A stretch of 64,000 bases of DNA from Helicobacter typhlonius. Its GTDB lineage: Bacteria > Campylobacterota > Campylobacteria > Campylobacterales > Helicobacteraceae. Position 1 is the stretch's first letter; the number at the start of each line of letters is the position of its first letter. The DNA lies in NCBI RefSeq assembly GCF_001460635.1, contig NZ_LN907858.1, positions 1,240,001-1,304,000 on the forward strand, written 5' to 3'. The translations under genes and the position numbers were made by a program. Positions 18,561-28,802 of the stretch are shown here, one piece after another. The notes below the pieces were generated by a model that ran no database searches, had not been told where the DNA came from, and was given only the letters and a program-made list of their open reading frames with translations.

Positions 18561-19634
18561 TTAATCCCTCTCCACTTCTATCCATATTAAGAATGCCAAG
18601 GAAGTAGTCTTCTCAAGGGCTTTTTTATAATCCTCCCATAGCTTTTGCTCATACTCTTCACCTTTCTCTCTTTCTATTTTCCATTCCTTTTTCTTAGCCT
18701 CTCTATACTCTTTTACCTTCTCTTCACTCCCTAGTATCTCTAAAAGGCTCTTGCCTCCTGCTTTTCTTATGTATTTTTCTATCGTAGCACTTTGATCACC
18801 ACAAGTATCTAAGGGTGTCTTTCCCAAACGATTAATAGCACTTGCATCTGCTCCAGCCTCAAGGAGTAATTTAACCGTGCTAGAATACAAACTACTAACA
18901 GCTATATTTAATGCAGTGTCATCATAATAGGTAGCATCTTTATATTTATCGATTCTTGCGTTCATATCTTTTATCTTACCACTTTGAATAATGAGATTTG
19001 CGAGTTTTTGTTCTTCAAAACCTATTGCTTGATGTAACATATTCTCTCCCCCAGAATCTTTTATATTAGGATCAGCTCCAAGCTCCAAGAGAAATTGCAC
19101 GATTTCAAGCTGCTTTTCTCTACCTTGCTTCGTGTTGTTAAGCACAAAAGAACAACAACGATGCAAGAGTGTTTGATACCAACAATGATGAGTCGAAGTG
19201 CAATAAAATGAAGCATTGAGATTTGCACCCTTATCCACTAAGAGTAAGCAGAGTTTTTTTATATCCTCTAGTTCCATCTTACAACCATACAAATCGTAGA
19301 GTAGAATATTTAAATATTTTTTATCGTGGATAAATTGTAAAATAAACTCATAATATTCATAAGAAAATTGACGAAAAAATAGAAATTGAGCCATTGTGAA
19401 ACAATACGCAGTTTCATCTAAAATAGCCTCTCGTGGATCTTTGCCTTTTAAAGGTTCTAAGAAATATACCCTTTCCATATCCTCATTTTTTACATATTCT
19501 TGCCATTCTTTAAAAAACTTATCTTCTGCAGTGCGCTTAATTTCGTCATTAGAAAACCCTTCAAAAAACCATTGAAGCATAGGATTTGCTTGGATTTCCT
19601 CATAAGTTACGAATTTTTCTTGTGTATGTGTCAT
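18561..19634 (-). CDS. ankyrin-repeat protein, function unknown
   Basis: The 357-residue protein contains ankyrin repeats in its middle: near residues 130-165 (LLVDKGANLNAS), 180-215 (VQFLLELGADPNIKDSGG then ENMLHQAI), and 245-285 (TALNIAVSSLYSSTVKLLLEAGADASAINRLGKTPLD). A charged Lys/Glu-rich coiled segment follows at about 300-345. There is no signal peptide or membrane helix, so it is presumably cytoplasmic and mediates protein contacts. It sits between the alpha ribosomal operon and pab genes, with the acidic ankyrin-like gene one base downstream. The 154-bp gap before rplQ carries its likely promoter. No specific function can be named. Confidence 0.75.
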   Translation of the reverse strand: MTHTQEKFVTYEEIQANPMLQWFFEGFSNDEIKRTAEDKFFKEWQEYVKNEDMERVYFLEPLKGKDPREAILDETAYCFTMAQFLFFRQFSYEYYEFILQFIHDKKYLNILLYDLYGCKMELEDIKKLCLLLVDKGANLNASFYCTSTHHCWYQTLLHRCCSFVLNNTKQGREKQLEIVQFLLELGADPNIKDSGGENMLHQAIGFEEQKLANLIIQSGKIKDMNARIDKYKDATYYDDTALNIAVSSLYSSTVKLLLEAGADASAINRLGKTPLDTCGDQSATIEKYIRKAGGKSLLEILGSEEKVKEYREAKKKEWKIEREKGEEYEQKLWEDYKKALEKTTSLAFLIWIEVERD

Positions 19635-19754
19635 TTAAACTCCTTGCTGTAATAGTGTGAATGCTTGGGTATTTTGAGATTTATAATTGCGAATATCAAA
19701 ACTAGAATCTAAAGTGATAGAAAACTTGAAGCGAAATTAAGATTTTATGAAAGC

Positions 19755-19776
19755 TATGGAGGCTATGCCCCCCATA
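19755..19776 (-). terminator. possible terminator after rplQ
   Basis: Thirteen bases after the rplQ stop (minus strand) is an imperfect inverted repeat, TATGGGGGGCATAGCCTCCATA, with eight pairs around one mismatch and a six-base loop. A weak T-containing stretch follows rather than a clean U-tract, so it may only be partly effective. Confidence 0.4.
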
Positions 19777-19788
19777 TTGTTTATCATA

Positions 19789-20139
19789 CTATACCAATTC
19801 AATGATTGCCATTTGTGAAGCATCGCCTCGGCGCAGTCGTGTGCGTTGGATTCTTGTATATCCGCCATTGCGTGAAGCATATTTAGGAGCTATTTCTGTA
19901 ACAAGCTTTTTTGTAGCTGTCTTATCTTGTAGATAAGCAAATACATAGCGATGAGCGTTTAAATCTCCGCTACGAGCTGCTGTGATAAGCTTTTCGATAT
20001 AGCTTTGCAATTCTTTTGCCTTAAAAATACCTGTTTCAATCTTGCCGTGTGTGATGAGGGCGATAGCAAGATTCTTTAATAATGCCTTGCGATGTGCTGA
20101 TGTGCGCCCTAATTTCCTATATCCGTGTCTATGTCTCAT
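19789..20139 (-). CDS. rplQ: 50S ribosomal protein L17
   Basis: At 116 residues and starting [20 protein letters not shown], this is a standard bacterial L17, which sits near the exit of the peptide tunnel on the large subunit. The usual C-terminal extension of some species is absent. It is the last gene of the superoperon, 14 bp after rpoA, and is followed by a possible weak terminator. Confidence 0.97.
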   Translation of the reverse strand: MRHRHGYRKLGRTSAHRKALLKNLAIALITHGKIETGIFKAKELQSYIEKLITAARSGDLNAHRYVFAYLQDKTATKKLVTEIAPKYASRNGGYTRIQRTRLRRGDASQMAIIELV

Positions 20140-20153
20140 TTTGCTCTCCCTAA

Positions 20154-21158
20154 CTAATTATTTTTTATCTTGGTTAATTTGCGACTAAGAAGCTGCAAAA
20201 TATCATCAGCAACCTCTCCACCAACAGGATAGCCAAGCTCCTCTAGCTTATCTGCAATCTCATCATAAGATTTTTTACCCATATTTTTGATGTTTTTAAG
20301 CTCATTTTCACTCATCATCACAAGCTCACCCACATATTTTAAACCAGACCTATCAAGGCAATTAAAACAACGCGCACTAAGATTAAGCGTGTCTATTTTA
20401 ATCATCAAAGTCTTAAGTTCTCCAGAATTTTCAGCAATATTTTTCACACCACTAGAGGCAACGCTCAAATCCACGCCAAAAACGCTCATTTGCTTATGCA
20501 TTACAGATATGGCTTCTTTGAAAGCTGTGATAGGCTCAATTTGTCCGTCCGTCTCAATATCAAAGATAATCTTTTCATAGTTTGGATTATCTTCTACAAG
20601 CATATTTTCAATCTCATACACTACTTTTTTTACAGGTGTAAAATACGCATCAAGCGGTATATAATCCTCCGCTATTTTGCCACGAATACTCTCACTTGGT
20701 ACATAGCCTATACCCTTTTGCACGATGAGCGAAAAGCTAATAGAAGCATTTTCGTTAATCGTTGCTAGATACGCATCAGCATTTACAATACTTACCATAT
20801 CATTAGCTAACTCTCCGGCATTGAGCACCATTGGACCCTTAAAATCGTAATGTAACTGCACATTATCGAGTTCCTTATCTTTGATAAGAAAGCGGATATT
20901 TTTAAGATTACTAATGAAATGCGACACATCTTCGACAATCCCTCTAACAGAATCAAACTCGTGTGCCACACCCTGAATCTTAAGCGCAGTTGGCGCATAG
21001 CCCACAGAGCTTGAAAGCAATAGTCTGCGAATGGGGTGAGCCAAAGTAATAGCATAGCCAGATTCAAAAGGATAAGCACTAATCTTGATTCTGTTTGCTG
21101 AAATTTCTTCAGTGCTTATATCCGTAGGGACATAAGGTTCGATTTTAATCATATTCAT
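20154..21158 (-). CDS. rpoA: RNA polymerase alpha subunit
   Basis: The 334-residue protein has the N-terminal assembly domain ([19 protein letters not shown] near residue 36) and the C-terminal DNA-binding domain with helix-hairpin-helix ([21 protein letters not shown] near 262). I place the start at 21158 because GGATGG lies seven bases upstream; a longer in-frame reading to 21197 would overlap rpsD and has no ribosome site. It is 19 bp downstream of rpsD. Co-transcription with ribosomal proteins is the usual alpha-operon arrangement. Confidence 0.96.
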   Translation of the reverse strand: MNMIKIEPYVPTDISTEEISANRIKISAYPFESGYAITLAHPIRRLLLSSSVGYAPTALKIQGVAHEFDSVRGIVEDVSHFISNLKNIRFLIKDKELDNVQLHYDFKGPMVLNAGELANDMVSIVNADAYLATINENASISFSLIVQKGIGYVPSESIRGKIAEDYIPLDAYFTPVKKVVYEIENMLVEDNPNYEKIIFDIETDGQIEPITAFKEAISVMHKQMSVFGVDLSVASSGVKNIAENSGELKTLMIKIDTLNLSARCFNCLDRSGLKYVGELVMMSENELKNIKNMGKKSYDEIADKLEELGYPVGGEVADDILQLLSRKLTKIKNN

Positions 21159-21177
21159 CGTGTTACCATCCTTATTT

Positions 21178-21804
21178 TTACTTAGAATAAAGCTCAACTA
21201 TCAGTCTTTCCTCGATTGGTATCACTACTTCCTCTCTTTGTGGAAAACGAGTAAAAATACCAAATTTCTTTTCCTTATCTACATCGACCCAAGGCACTAT
21301 ACCTGTTTGTGCAGTTAAATCAAGCGCACGAACCACTTGAGGATTATTCTTGCTTTTTTCTTTGACTTCAATTTTTTGACCGGGCTTTACAATATATGAA
21401 GGAATATCCACACGTTTGCCATTAACAAGAATATGTCCGTGTGTTACAAGCTGTCGTGCAAATCGCCGCGTTGTAGCAAAGCCCATACGATACACAACAT
21501 TATCAAGTCTTTGTTCAATAATACGCACAAGATTTTCACCCGTATTACCTTCTTGACGATTTGCTTCTCTAAAAAGCGCACGGAATTGCTTTTCATTCAC
21601 CCCATACATAATTTTAGCTTTTTGTTTCTCACGCAACTGCAAACCATATTCCGAAATCTTGCCTCTTTTTTGCCCGTGCTGCCCTGGTCCATAAGGACGC
21701 TTATCAAGCGCACTCTTACCTGCCAATCTCCTCTCACCTTTTAGTGCAAGAGAGACGCCAAATCGTCTTTCTAATTTTTCAACTGGTCCTCTATATCGTG
21801 CCAT
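21178..21804 (-). CDS. rpsD: 30S ribosomal protein S4
   Basis: The 208-residue protein begins [16 protein letters not shown] and has the S4 RNA-binding fold near residues 95-160 ([34 protein letters not shown]). The N-terminal zinc cysteines of some S4 proteins are absent. S4 nucleates assembly of the 30S body and in many bacteria represses the alpha operon; no such pseudoknot was identified here. Confidence 0.97.
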   Translation of the reverse strand: MARYRGPVEKLERRFGVSLALKGERRLAGKSALDKRPYGPGQHGQKRGKISEYGLQLREKQKAKIMYGVNEKQFRALFREANRQEGNTGENLVRIIEQRLDNVVYRMGFATTRRFARQLVTHGHILVNGKRVDIPSYIVKPGQKIEVKEKSKNNPQVVRALDLTAQTGIVPWVDVDKEKKFGIFTRFPQREEVVIPIEERLIVELYSK

Positions 21805-21815
21805 TTATCACTCCC

Positions 21816-22208
21816 CTATACTCTTCTTCTTTTTGGCGGTCTGCAACCATTGTGCGGCAATGGTGTAATATCTTTTAGCCAAAGCACCTTAATGCCCTCA
21901 ATCGCACCTACACTTTTCACAGCAGTTTCTCGCCCACTTCCGGGTCCTTGCACCTTGATACCCACCTCTTTAATGCCACATTCTTTTGCTTTTTCCATTG
22001 CTGCTTCTACTGCTTGTTGAGCTGCATAAGGAGTAGATTTTTTGCTTCCTTTAAATCCCAAGCCACCAGCAGTAGCCCAGCACAACACATTACCCATTTC
22101 ATCAGTTACGGTTACATTTGTGTTGTTGAATGAGGCAGAGATACACACAACACCGCGTGCAATATTTTTCTTTGCGCCTTTCTTTTTTGTTACGCTCTTT
22201 TTTGCCAT
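21816..22208 (-). CDS. rpsK: 30S ribosomal protein S11
   Basis: The 130-residue protein shows the S11 pattern: [16 protein letters not shown] near residue 26, [12 protein letters not shown] near 87 and the conserved end PPKRRRV. S11 forms part of the 30S platform near the mRNA exit. It lies 11 bp after rpsM and 11 bp before rpsD within the alpha part of the superoperon. Confidence 0.97.
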   Translation of the reverse strand: MAKKSVTKKKGAKKNIARGVVCISASFNNTNVTVTDEMGNVLCWATAGGLGFKGSKKSTPYAAQQAVEAAMEKAKECGIKEVGIKVQGPGSGRETAVKSVGAIEGIKVLWLKDITPLPHNGCRPPKRRRV

Positions 22209-22219
22209 TTACCTACTCC

Positions 22220-22582
22220 TTATTTGCTACCAACTGTTTTCTTCTTGCCTTTACGCGTGCGAGCATTATTTTTTGTTGTTTGTCCTCGAACAGGCAATCC
22301 CTTTCTATGTCGCAAACCGCGATAACTTCCTAAATCCATTAGTGCCTTAATATCCATTGTTACTTTCTTTCTAAGGTCTCCCTCGACCATATAGCCTTCT
22401 TGAATCTTTTTTGCAATAGATGAGACTTCATCTTCGCTGAGATCAAAAACTCGCTTATCAAAAGAAATATTTACAGCCTTTAGGATATCCCTTGAGCTTT
22501 TAAGCCCAATACCATAAATATAAGTAAGAGCATACTCTACTCTTTTCTTTTTTGGCAAATCTACACCAGCAATTCTAGCCAT
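22220..22582 (-). CDS. rpsM: 30S ribosomal protein S13
   Basis: At 120 residues, with [14 protein letters not shown] at the start, the helix-two-turn-helix near the middle and [18 protein letters not shown] near the end, this is a standard S13, which contacts the P-site tRNA and L5 across the subunit interface. It follows rpmJ by three bases. Confidence 0.97.
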   Translation of the reverse strand: MARIAGVDLPKKKRVEYALTYIYGIGLKSSRDILKAVNISFDKRVFDLSEDEVSSIAKKIQEGYMVEGDLRKKVTMDIKALMDLGSYRGLRHRKGLPVRGQTTKNNARTRKGKKKTVGSK

Positions 22583-22585
22583 TTT

Positions 22586-22699
22586 CTATCCTTGTCTTTG
22601 TTTATGTTTTGGGGTTGAGCAAATCACTCGCACCACACCTTTGCGCTTGATAACTTTGCATTTATCACACATTTTTTTGACCGAAGGTCGCACTTTCAT
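22586..22699 (-). CDS. rpmJ: 50S ribosomal protein L36 (zinc-binding form)
   Basis: A 37-residue frame reads [20 protein letters not shown] onward and ends KHKQRQG, the exact length of bacterial L36. The zinc ligands are C11, C14, C27 and H32, so this is the C+ (zinc) type; a zinc-free paralogue, if any, is not in the window. AGGAG precedes the start, and the gene lies between infA and rpsM as in most bacteria. It is short enough to be missed by a length filter. Confidence 0.96.
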   Translation of the reverse strand: MKVRPSVKKMCDKCKVIKRKGVVRVICSTPKHKQRQG

Positions 22700-22789
22700 A
22701 CCTACTCCTTTTATGCTTTCTAACTTTTTTGAGTTAAAACTGCGGATTTTACAAAAAAAAAATTTAAAAACTACTTACAAATCACAAAT

Positions 22790-23008
22790 TTATTTATGCC
22801 TATAAGTAATTCTCCCCTTATCTAAACTATAAGGAGTCAGCTCGATTTTTACCATATCGCCGGGCAGAATCTTGATATAGTGCATACGCATTTTGCCAGC
22901 TATATGGCAAAGCACGATATGCCCATTTTCAAGCTGCACGCGAAAAGTCGCATTTGGCAAAGCTTCGATGACTTTGCCATCAACTTCAATCACATCATCT
23001 TTTGCCAT
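22790..23008 (-). CDS. infA: translation initiation factor IF-1
   Basis: The 72-residue protein is a single S1-like OB fold: [20 protein letters not shown] at residues 4-23, [18 protein letters not shown] near 30 and [10 protein letters not shown] at the end. It blocks the A site during initiation. The ATG begins the base after the end of map, so translation is coupled. About 90 bp of AT-rich sequence separate it from rpmJ. Confidence 0.97.
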   Translation of the reverse strand: MAKDDVIEVDGKVIEALPNATFRVQLENGHIVLCHIAGKMRMHYIKILPGDMVKIELTPYSLDKGRITYRHK

Positions 23009-23770
23009 TTAATCTACCTCCGTTAGAATCTCTGCCTTGCCATTCACAACAGCAATCGTATGCTCATAATGACTACCATTTAAGCCATCTTTTGCTACGA
23101 CAGACCAATTATCCTTAAGAATTACCGGCTCTCCGTCAGTATGGGCAATCATCGGTTCTAGACAAAAAACCATACCCTCTTGTATCTTTGGACCTTGTTT
23201 TGGATTGACAGATTCCAAATAGTTTGGAATCTCTGGTTCCTCGTGTGGTGCTCTGCCTATGCCGTGCCCACAAAATCCTTTCAAAGGCTCAAAACCCCTA
23301 CTCACAATCGCCCTTTCAAGCACAGAGCTTAGCTCTTTGAAACGCATACCCACACGCACTTGCGAGATGGCTTCATATAAAGAATCTTTAGCACACTTTA
23401 TCAAAGCCTCATCACTCTTTTTGATTTCTCCAATCCCAATTGTAATAGCCGCATCACCATACCAGCCACCATACTCCACGCCTATATCAATTCCCACAAT
23501 ATCGCCACTTTTAAGTTTATAATCCGTGGGGATTCCGTGAATAATCACTTCATTGACAGAGGTGCAAATAGATTTTGGAAAACCATAGAGCTGATAGAAA
23601 GCTGCTCTCCCGCCTTGAGAAACGATAAAATCATTTGCCATACTATCAAGCTCCAACAATGAAACACCCTCTTTTGCGTGTTTAGCTAAAAGATTCAATG
23701 TTTGGGCAACAATTTGATTTGGTATGCGCAAAGATTCTATGTCTTTTTTACTCTTAATGCTAATCGCCAT
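23009..23770 (-). CDS. map: type I methionine aminopeptidase
   Basis: The 253-residue protein has the five metal ligands of methionine aminopeptidase in order: the two Asp in GIDIGVEYGGWYGDAAIT near residue 95, His in CGHGIGRAPHEEP near 168, Glu in FCLEPMI near 201 and Glu in HYEHTIAVV near 235. It removes the initiator Met from new proteins. It sits directly after secY (2 bp), as adenylate kinase, which often separates them in other bacteria, is not here. Confidence 0.96.
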   Translation of the reverse strand: MAISIKSKKDIESLRIPNQIVAQTLNLLAKHAKEGVSLLELDSMANDFIVSQGGRAAFYQLYGFPKSICTSVNEVIIHGIPTDYKLKSGDIVGIDIGVEYGGWYGDAAITIGIGEIKKSDEALIKCAKDSLYEAISQVRVGMRFKELSSVLERAIVSRGFEPLKGFCGHGIGRAPHEEPEIPNYLESVNPKQGPKIQEGMVFCLEPMIAHTDGEPVILKDNWSVVAKDGLNGSHYEHTIAVVNGKAEILTEVD

Positions 23771-23772
23771 AT

Positions 23773-25023
23773 TTAAAGCCCTACGGCACTTAGCGTTTGA
23801 TATTTACTCATATATACTTGAGCTTCAATACGTCTCATCGTATCAATAGCCACCTGCACAACAATCAGTACGGCTGTCCCACCAAAGTAAAAAGGGACAC
23901 CTGTAAATTTCACAAGCACCCACGGAAGCGTAGATACAAGTGCCAAATAGAGCGCACCCCAAAATGTGAGATTGCTCGCTACATTATTAAGGAAATTCGA
24001 TGTGCCCTCACCCGGACGCAATCCCGGTATGAATCCACCCTGCCTTTTGAGATTATCCGCAATATCCTTAGAGTTAAAAACAATAGAGGCATAAAAATAC
24101 GCAAAGAATACTACCAAGATAAACATCAACGCATTATATGTGTAACCATCTGGTCTTAAAATATCTGCGATGCTTTGAATGATTGTGTTTGATGACGCCT
24201 GCAATATAGTGGAGGGGAACACGAGCAAAGCAGATGCAAAAATAGGCGGAATCACACCACTCAAGTTAAGCTTCACAGGAATGTAATTCATAATACGCTT
24301 ATTTTGATTTTGCATAATCACCTTACGCGCGTAAGAAACAGGTATGCGTCTTTCGGCTAATTCAATATAGATAATAACACCAACTGTGATAATAATTACA
24401 GCAAGAAGCACAAGGAGCATAAAGACATTAAGCTGTCCTGTATTGACTAGATTAAAGGTTTTACCTATACTTGATGGAATCCCGGAGACAATACCAGCAA
24501 AGATAATGAGGCTGATACCATTACCAATACCCCTTTGGGTGATTTGCTCACCAATCCACATAAGCAACATCGTGCCTGTAAGCATTGAAAATACAGATAC
24601 AGCAATAAAGAGATTCAAATCAATCTTAATCGCTCCATTACTCATACTATTAAGCCCAATACTCACGCTCACTGCCTGAATAATCGTAATGGCAATAGTT
24701 ACATAACGCACGATTTGCATATATTTTTGCATACCATCACGTTCTTTTTTCATTTTAGCAAGATTGGGGAAAGTCGCAGCAAGAAGCTCCATAATAATGG
24801 AAGCAGTGATGTAAGGCATAATGCCAAGTGAGATGATACTAAATCTCTCTACTGCATTGCCACTAAACATATTAAATAAGCCTAGCGCATTGTTTGCATT
24901 ATCATCAATAAATGATTTAATAAGCCCAACATCTACGCCCGGCACCGGCACATACGCTAAAATTCTATACGCAAATAAAAAAGCAAGAGTGATAAGAATC
25001 TTATTTACAATGCTTTTTGTCAT
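23773..25023 (-). CDS. secY: Sec translocon channel subunit SecY
   Basis: This 416-residue protein has ten membrane helices and the SecY signatures RILAYVPVPGVD near residue 20 (start of the plug region) and AERRIPVSYARKV near 230, the cytoplasmic loop that docks SecA and ribosomes. It forms the protein-conducting channel of the inner membrane. The ATG overlaps the rplO stop by one base (TAATG), a tight coupling typical of the spc operon. Confidence 0.97.
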   Translation of the reverse strand: MTKSIVNKILITLAFLFAYRILAYVPVPGVDVGLIKSFIDDNANNALGLFNMFSGNAVERFSIISLGIMPYITASIIMELLAATFPNLAKMKKERDGMQKYMQIVRYVTIAITIIQAVSVSIGLNSMSNGAIKIDLNLFIAVSVFSMLTGTMLLMWIGEQITQRGIGNGISLIIFAGIVSGIPSSIGKTFNLVNTGQLNVFMLLVLLAVIIITVGVIIYIELAERRIPVSYARKVIMQNQNKRIMNYIPVKLNLSGVIPPIFASALLVFPSTILQASSNTIIQSIADILRPDGYTYNALMFILVVFFAYFYASIVFNSKDIADNLKRQGGFIPGLRPGEGTSNFLNNVASNLTFWGALYLALVSTLPWVLVKFTGVPFYFGGTAVLIVVQVAIDTMRRIEAQVYMSKYQTLSAVGL

Positions 25024-25421
25024 TATTTGTTTCCGCTTGTTGTGATATTAGAATCTTTGATTTTAGATACTAAACCTTTCGCCTTTGAACCGATAAGCTT
25101 TACTCGAGTCGCATTCTTTGGGATACTAAAATGAGCGCGTAAAACCTCTACATTGATTTCAGCAAGAGAATCAAAAACCTTTGCCTTATCTACATTAATC
25201 ACAATAGGCTTTTCCACGCGCGAAGTGAATCCCACCTTTGGCAAACGTCTTTGAAGCGGTTGCTGTCCGCCCTCAAATCCTCTTTTTGCTTTATAACCTG
25301 TGCGGGCAGTTTGCCCTTTTCCACCTCTCGTAGAAGTCTTGCCCATACCGCTACCTTGACCCCTACCCACGCGTTTAATATCCTTTGTGCTTCCCTCTGC
25401 AGGTTTAATCTTTTCTAGCAT
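25023..25421 (-). CDS. rplO: 50S ribosomal protein L15
   Basis: The 132-residue protein has the glycine- and arginine-rich start of L15 ([19 protein letters not shown]) and a globular C-terminal half. I choose the ATG at 25421, five bases after AGGAG, rather than a GTG two codons earlier. L15 threads into 23S rRNA. It comes directly after rpsE with no rpmD (L30) between them, as is usual in Campylobacterota. Confidence 0.96.
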   Translation of the reverse strand: MLEKIKPAEGSTKDIKRVGRGQGSGMGKTSTRGGKGQTARTGYKAKRGFEGGQQPLQRRLPKVGFTSRVEKPIVINVDKAKVFDSLAEINVEVLRAHFSIPKNATRVKLIGSKAKGLVSKIKDSNITTSGNK

Positions 25422-25430
25422 AGCCACTCC

Positions 25431-25871
25431 TTAGGCTTTGATTTTAGCGAGTGCATCAATCGTTGCGCGCACTACATTGTAAGGATTATTCGAACCAAGC
25501 GATTTTGTCAAAATATCCTTAATTCCAGCAAGTTCAATCACAGGACGCGTAGAACCACCAGCAATCACACCTGTTCCCTCACTCGCAGGTTTTAAGAGAA
25601 TCTTGCTCGCATTGTATTTATACTCAATGTCGTGGGCAATAGTTGTGCCTTTAATATTGACTTTAATGATATTCTTAAACGCATCATCAATAGCCTTTTT
25701 AATCGCATCTGGCACTTCTTTTGCCTTGCCAAGCCCAAAACCTACAAGCCCATTCTTATTGCCTACCACAACAAGCGCATTAAATCTAAATCTGCGCCCA
25801 CCTTTAACAACCTTTGTAACCCTACCAATATTCACAACAACTTCGCTAAATTCTTCTCTATTAATTTCCAT
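25431..25871 (-). CDS. rpsE: 30S ribosomal protein S5
   Basis: The 146-residue protein has the S5 double-stranded-RNA-binding N-terminal domain ([20 protein letters not shown] near residue 18, [18 protein letters not shown] near 39) and the C-terminal fold with [18 protein letters not shown] near 97. S5 takes part in decoding fidelity and in the mRNA entry helicase. It lies 12 bp after rplR. Confidence 0.97.
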   Translation of the reverse strand: MEINREEFSEVVVNIGRVTKVVKGGRRFRFNALVVVGNKNGLVGFGLGKAKEVPDAIKKAIDDAFKNIIKVNIKGTTIAHDIEYKYNASKILLKPASEGTGVIAGGSTRPVIELAGIKDILTKSLGSNNPYNVVRATIDALAKIKA

Positions 25872-25883
25872 AAATATCCTTTA

Positions 25884-26240
25884 TTATAACTTTATGCCAT
25901 TTTCACGCAAAGTATCGGCAAATGCCGCTACAACGCCGTGGTAAAGGTATCCATTTCTATCAAACACCACTTCTGTAACATTAGCCTTTCTAAGGGCATT
26001 AACAAATTCACTTGCAATTTTCTTTGCGTCCTCTTTGTTGTTTCCCAAACCAAGCTTTTTACCATCAACACTTGCAAGGGTTACACCAATCTCATCATTA
26101 ATCGCTTGAGCATAAAAATACTTATTTGACTTAAACACACTCACGCGCGGTTTATGTGCCACTCCGTAGATATTACCCCTTGTGCGTAGCTTTCTCTTTG
26201 TCTTAAGAAGCTGTTTTTGCTTTAATATTTTTTCTGTCAT
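25884..26240 (-). CDS. rplR: 50S ribosomal protein L18
   Basis: A basic protein of 118 residues with the basic L18 N-terminus (KRKLRTRGNIYGVAHKPRVS), the core strand VFKSNKYFYAQAINDE and the conserved end VVFDRNGYLYHGVVAAFAD. It binds 5S rRNA with L5. It follows rplF by 9 bp. Confidence 0.97.
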   Translation of the reverse strand: MTEKILKQKQLLKTKRKLRTRGNIYGVAHKPRVSVFKSNKYFYAQAINDEIGVTLASVDGKKLGLGNNKEDAKKIASEFVNALRKANVTEVVFDRNGYLYHGVVAAFADTLRENGIKL

Positions 26241-26249
26241 AGCACACCC

Positions 26250-26786
26250 TTACTTTTTAGAAGTCTTGCCTGCTTTACGCAAGATTGTTTCATCGCTATA
26301 TTTAATCCCTTTACCCTTATATGGTTCTGGTGGTCTAAACTCGCGAATTTCAGCCGCAATCTGCCCTACTTGTTGCTTATCAGCGCCTTTAATTGTGATT
26401 GTATTCTTATCTACACTCATCTCAATGCCCGCAGGGATAGGATAAATCACAGGGTGAGAAAATCCTAGAGCCATTTCAAGATTCTTACCACTCACACTTG
26501 CTTTGTAACCAACACCATTAATCTCAAGCACTTTTGTGAATCCTTGAGACAAACCAATCACAATATTATTCGCCAATGCACGATAAGTTCCCCAATATGC
26601 ACGAGACTGCGCTTGAGAATCAATACATTCAAAGCTTAACGTATCACCTTGTAAATCAATCTTAACACGTCCGTGCGTTTCAAGCTCTTTTTGCTCTTTA
26701 GCACCCTTAAACACAACTTTACTCCCTTGTAAAGAGACTTCAACACCCTTTGGGATATTAATAGGTTTTTTTCCAACTCTTGACAT
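26250..26786 (-). CDS. rplF: 50S ribosomal protein L6
   Basis: At 178 residues, starting [17 protein letters not shown], it shows the two homologous domains of L6 and the C-terminal signature [12 protein letters not shown] near residue 151. L6 lies near the factor-binding site of the large subunit. Intact and in its usual spc-operon place. Confidence 0.97.
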   Translation of the reverse strand: MSRVGKKPINIPKGVEVSLQGSKVVFKGAKEQKELETHGRVKIDLQGDTLSFECIDSQAQSRAYWGTYRALANNIVIGLSQGFTKVLEINGVGYKASVSGKNLEMALGFSHPVIYPIPAGIEMSVDKNTITIKGADKQQVGQIAAEIREFRPPEPYKGKGIKYSDETILRKAGKTSKK

Positions 26787-26795
26787 ATCTTTCTC

Positions 26796-27191
26796 CTACC
26801 ATATACTGCAAAGTGCTTCGCCACCGACATTAGCACGATACGCATCATCATTAGAAATCACACCTTTGCTCGTGCTTACCACTATCGTGCCATAGCCATT
26901 TTTAAAACGTTTTAGCTCATTTCTACCCTTATATACACGTCTTCCGGGTTTGCTAATGCGCTTAATCTCACTAATCGCGCTTTTACCGCGCTCATCATAA
27001 GCAAGCTGCACCATAATAGATTGTTTGCCATCTTTATCATTAACCTTATAATCCTTAATAAAACCCTTTGCCTTAAATACTTCTAGCACAGATACGACAA
27101 TCTTTGCGTAATACAATGTAGTAACCTCTAGTCTCCTCATAGAAGCATTACGAATACGCGTCAAAGAATCTGCAATAATATCATTTACCAT
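26796..27191 (-). CDS. rpsH: 30S ribosomal protein S8
   Basis: The 131-residue protein begins with the S8 pattern [17 protein letters not shown] and ends with [28 protein letters not shown]8 binds the central domain of 16S rRNA and in E. coli represses the spc operon at the rplE region; no matching mimic was checked here. Confidence 0.97.
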   Translation of the reverse strand: MVNDIIADSLTRIRNASMRRLEVTTLYYAKIVVSVLEVFKAKGFIKDYKVNDKDGKQSIMVQLAYDERGKSAISEIKRISKPGRRVYKGRNELKRFKNGYGTIVVSTSKGVISNDDAYRANVGGEALCSIW

Positions 27192-27200
27192 TTTCTCTCC

Positions 27201-27386
27201 TTACCAACTTGCTTTACGAAGCCCGGGTATTAAACCCTCATTACCCATTTTGCGTAAGCATACCCTACACAAACCAAAATCTCTATAAACAGAATGCGGT
27301 CGCCCACACACTTGACATCTCGTATAGGCTCTCGCGCTAAACTTTGCCTTTCTTTTTGCCTTTGCAATAATTGATTTTTTCGCCAT
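27201..27386 (-). CDS. rpsN: 30S ribosomal protein S14, zinc-binding form
   Basis: The gene encodes 61 residues with ligands in CQVCGRP and GLCRVCLRK, giving a C-x2-C-x12-C-x2-C zinc site, and ends [11 protein letters not shown]. This is the short zinc (C+) form; the zinc-free form has about 100 residues. A longer in-frame reading back to 27449 overlaps rplE and has no support; the ATG at 27386 starts one base after the rplE stop. Confidence 0.96.
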   Translation of the reverse strand: MAKKSIIAKAKRKAKFSARAYTRCQVCGRPHSVYRDFGLCRVCLRKMGNEGLIPGLRKASW

Positions 27387-27387
27387 T

Positions 27388-27933
27388 TTATCGTCCTTTC
27401 GCAAAAGGCATACCAAGAAGTTCAAGCAACTTGAAAGCCTCTTTATCACTTTGAGTAGAAGTTACAAATGTAATATTCATTCCGTGAGTTACCATAATGT
27501 CATCATATACAACCTCTGGAAACATCAACTGCTCATTTAAGCCAAAGCTATAATTGCCTCTTCCGTCAAAACCATTGCGCTTCACACCTCTAAAGTCTTT
27601 CACACGAGGCAAAGCTATAACAATGAGTTTTTCAAGGAAGTTATACATCATTTTACCACGAAGCGTTACTTTCACACCCATAGGCATTCCCTCACGCATT
27701 TTGAATCCTGCGACAGATTTTTTTGCGATAGTGATAACTGCCTTTTGCCCTGCGATAAGCGAAATGGTATCTGCGATATTTTGCATCACTTTAGAATCTT
27801 TTGCATAATCTCCAGCACCAACGCTAATAACAATCTTTTCTAATTTTGGTAAAAGCATAGGATTGCTGATATTAAGCTCACTTTTAAGCTGTGGGATAAT
27901 CTCATTTTTATATTTTTCTCTTAGAGCAAACAT
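27388..27933 (-). CDS. rplE: 50S ribosomal protein L5
   Basis: The 181-residue protein reads [20 protein letters not shown] and has the L5 core [22 protein letters not shown] near residue 70 and [21 protein letters not shown] near 108. It binds 5S rRNA and contacts S13 at the subunit bridge. The ATG at 27933 overlaps the rplX stop by one base; a TTG one codon earlier is not favoured. Confidence 0.97.
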   Translation of the reverse strand: MFALREKYKNEIIPQLKSELNISNPMLLPKLEKIVISVGAGDYAKDSKVMQNIADTISLIAGQKAVITIAKKSVAGFKMREGMPMGVKVTLRGKMMYNFLEKLIVIALPRVKDFRGVKRNGFDGRGNYSFGLNEQLMFPEVVYDDIMVTHGMNITFVTSTQSDKEAFKLLELLGMPFAKGR

Positions 27934-28169
27934 CAATTATCTCCTTGTGCTTTTTTCACATTCGAAATACTCATTGGCATTTCTTTTGTGATAAAGCCAC
28001 CTTTTGGATTTTTCTCACTTGATTTTACAGATTTTTTTGCGACTTTACACCCTTCCACGATTACCTGTGCTTTTTTGGGTAAGACTTGCAAAACTTTCGC
28101 CTTTGTGCCCTTATTATCGCCCGCAATGACTTGCACCATATCACCTTTTTTAATTTTAAACTTTGCCAC
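27933..28169 (-). CDS. rplX: 50S ribosomal protein L24
   Basis: A 78-residue KOW-domain protein ([22 protein letters not shown]). It is shorter than E. coli L24 (104 residues) because the C-terminal extension is missing. L24 starts large-subunit assembly by binding the 5' end of 23S rRNA. The start is GTG at 28167-28169, overlapping the rplN stop by one base. Confidence 0.95.
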   Translation of the reverse strand: MAKFKIKKGDMVQVIAGDNKGTKAKVLQVLPKKAQVIVEGCKVAKKSVKSSEKNPKGGFITKEMPMSISNVKKAQGDN

Positions 28170-28537
28170 TATAACACCTCCGGAGCTAACGATACTATTT
28201 TCATAAAATTCGCGTATCGCACTTCTCTACTTACTGGTCCAAAGATTCTTGTGCCAATAGGTTCTTTCTTCGCATCAAGAATCACCGCCGCATTATCATC
28301 AAAGCGCACTAAAGAACCATTTTCTCTATGAATCTCTTTTTTTGTTCGCACGACAACCGCCTTGACAACCTGTCCTTTTTTCACCTTTCCATTGGGGATA
28401 GCTTTTTTCACAGATGCGACAATCACATCACCCACACGCGCATATCGTCTATGGCTACCGCCTAGAATCTTAATGCACATAATTTCCTTTGCACCGCTAT
28501 TATCTGCAACATTTAATCTTGTAAAACTCTGTATCAT
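28169..28537 (-). CDS. rplN: 50S ribosomal protein L14
   Basis: At 122 residues, beginning [19 protein letters not shown] and containing [20 protein letters not shown] and [13 protein letters not shown], it is a standard L14, which forms an inter-subunit bridge and the docking site of RsfS. It overlaps the end of rpsQ by 4 bp. Confidence 0.97.
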   Translation of the reverse strand: MIQSFTRLNVADNSGAKEIMCIKILGGSHRRYARVGDVIVASVKKAIPNGKVKKGQVVKAVVVRTKKEIHRENGSLVRFDDNAAVILDAKKEPIGTRIFGPVSREVRYANFMKIVSLAPEVL

Positions 28538-28800
28538 AGCTCTACTCCCGCGGTAATAATTTCTTTAAATCTAGACGCCTTTGTTTTAGAAATAGGCTTA
28601 CACTCAATCGCACTTACCACATCACCGATTTTTGCACTATGATTCTCATCGTGTATAGTGTATTTTTTGAAACGTTTAACAATCTTACGATATTTCGCGT
28701 GAACCACCTTGCGCTCCACCAAAATAACTATACTCTTATCACCAGCTTTGCTGATAACCCTACCTTGAATCACTCTCTTATGTGCTTGTTTTTCACTCAT
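28534..28800 (-). CDS. rpsQ: 30S ribosomal protein S17
   Basis: The 88-residue OB-fold protein shows [20 protein letters not shown], the S17 loop [21 protein letters not shown] and [17 protein letters not shown]. The ATG at 28800 with AAGGA upstream is preferred to a TTG two codons earlier. It lies two bases after the rpmC stop and binds 16S rRNA at the body of the small subunit. Confidence 0.96.
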   Translation of the reverse strand: MSEKQAHKRVIQGRVISKAGDKSIVILVERKVVHAKYRKIVKRFKKYTIHDENHSAKIGDVVSAIECKPISKTKASRFKEIITAGVEL

Positions 28801-28802
28801 AT

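Noticed and set aside
27387-27449. Extended N-terminus for S14
   Set aside because: It would overlap rplE, and the usual start with the normal 61-residue length lies at 27386.
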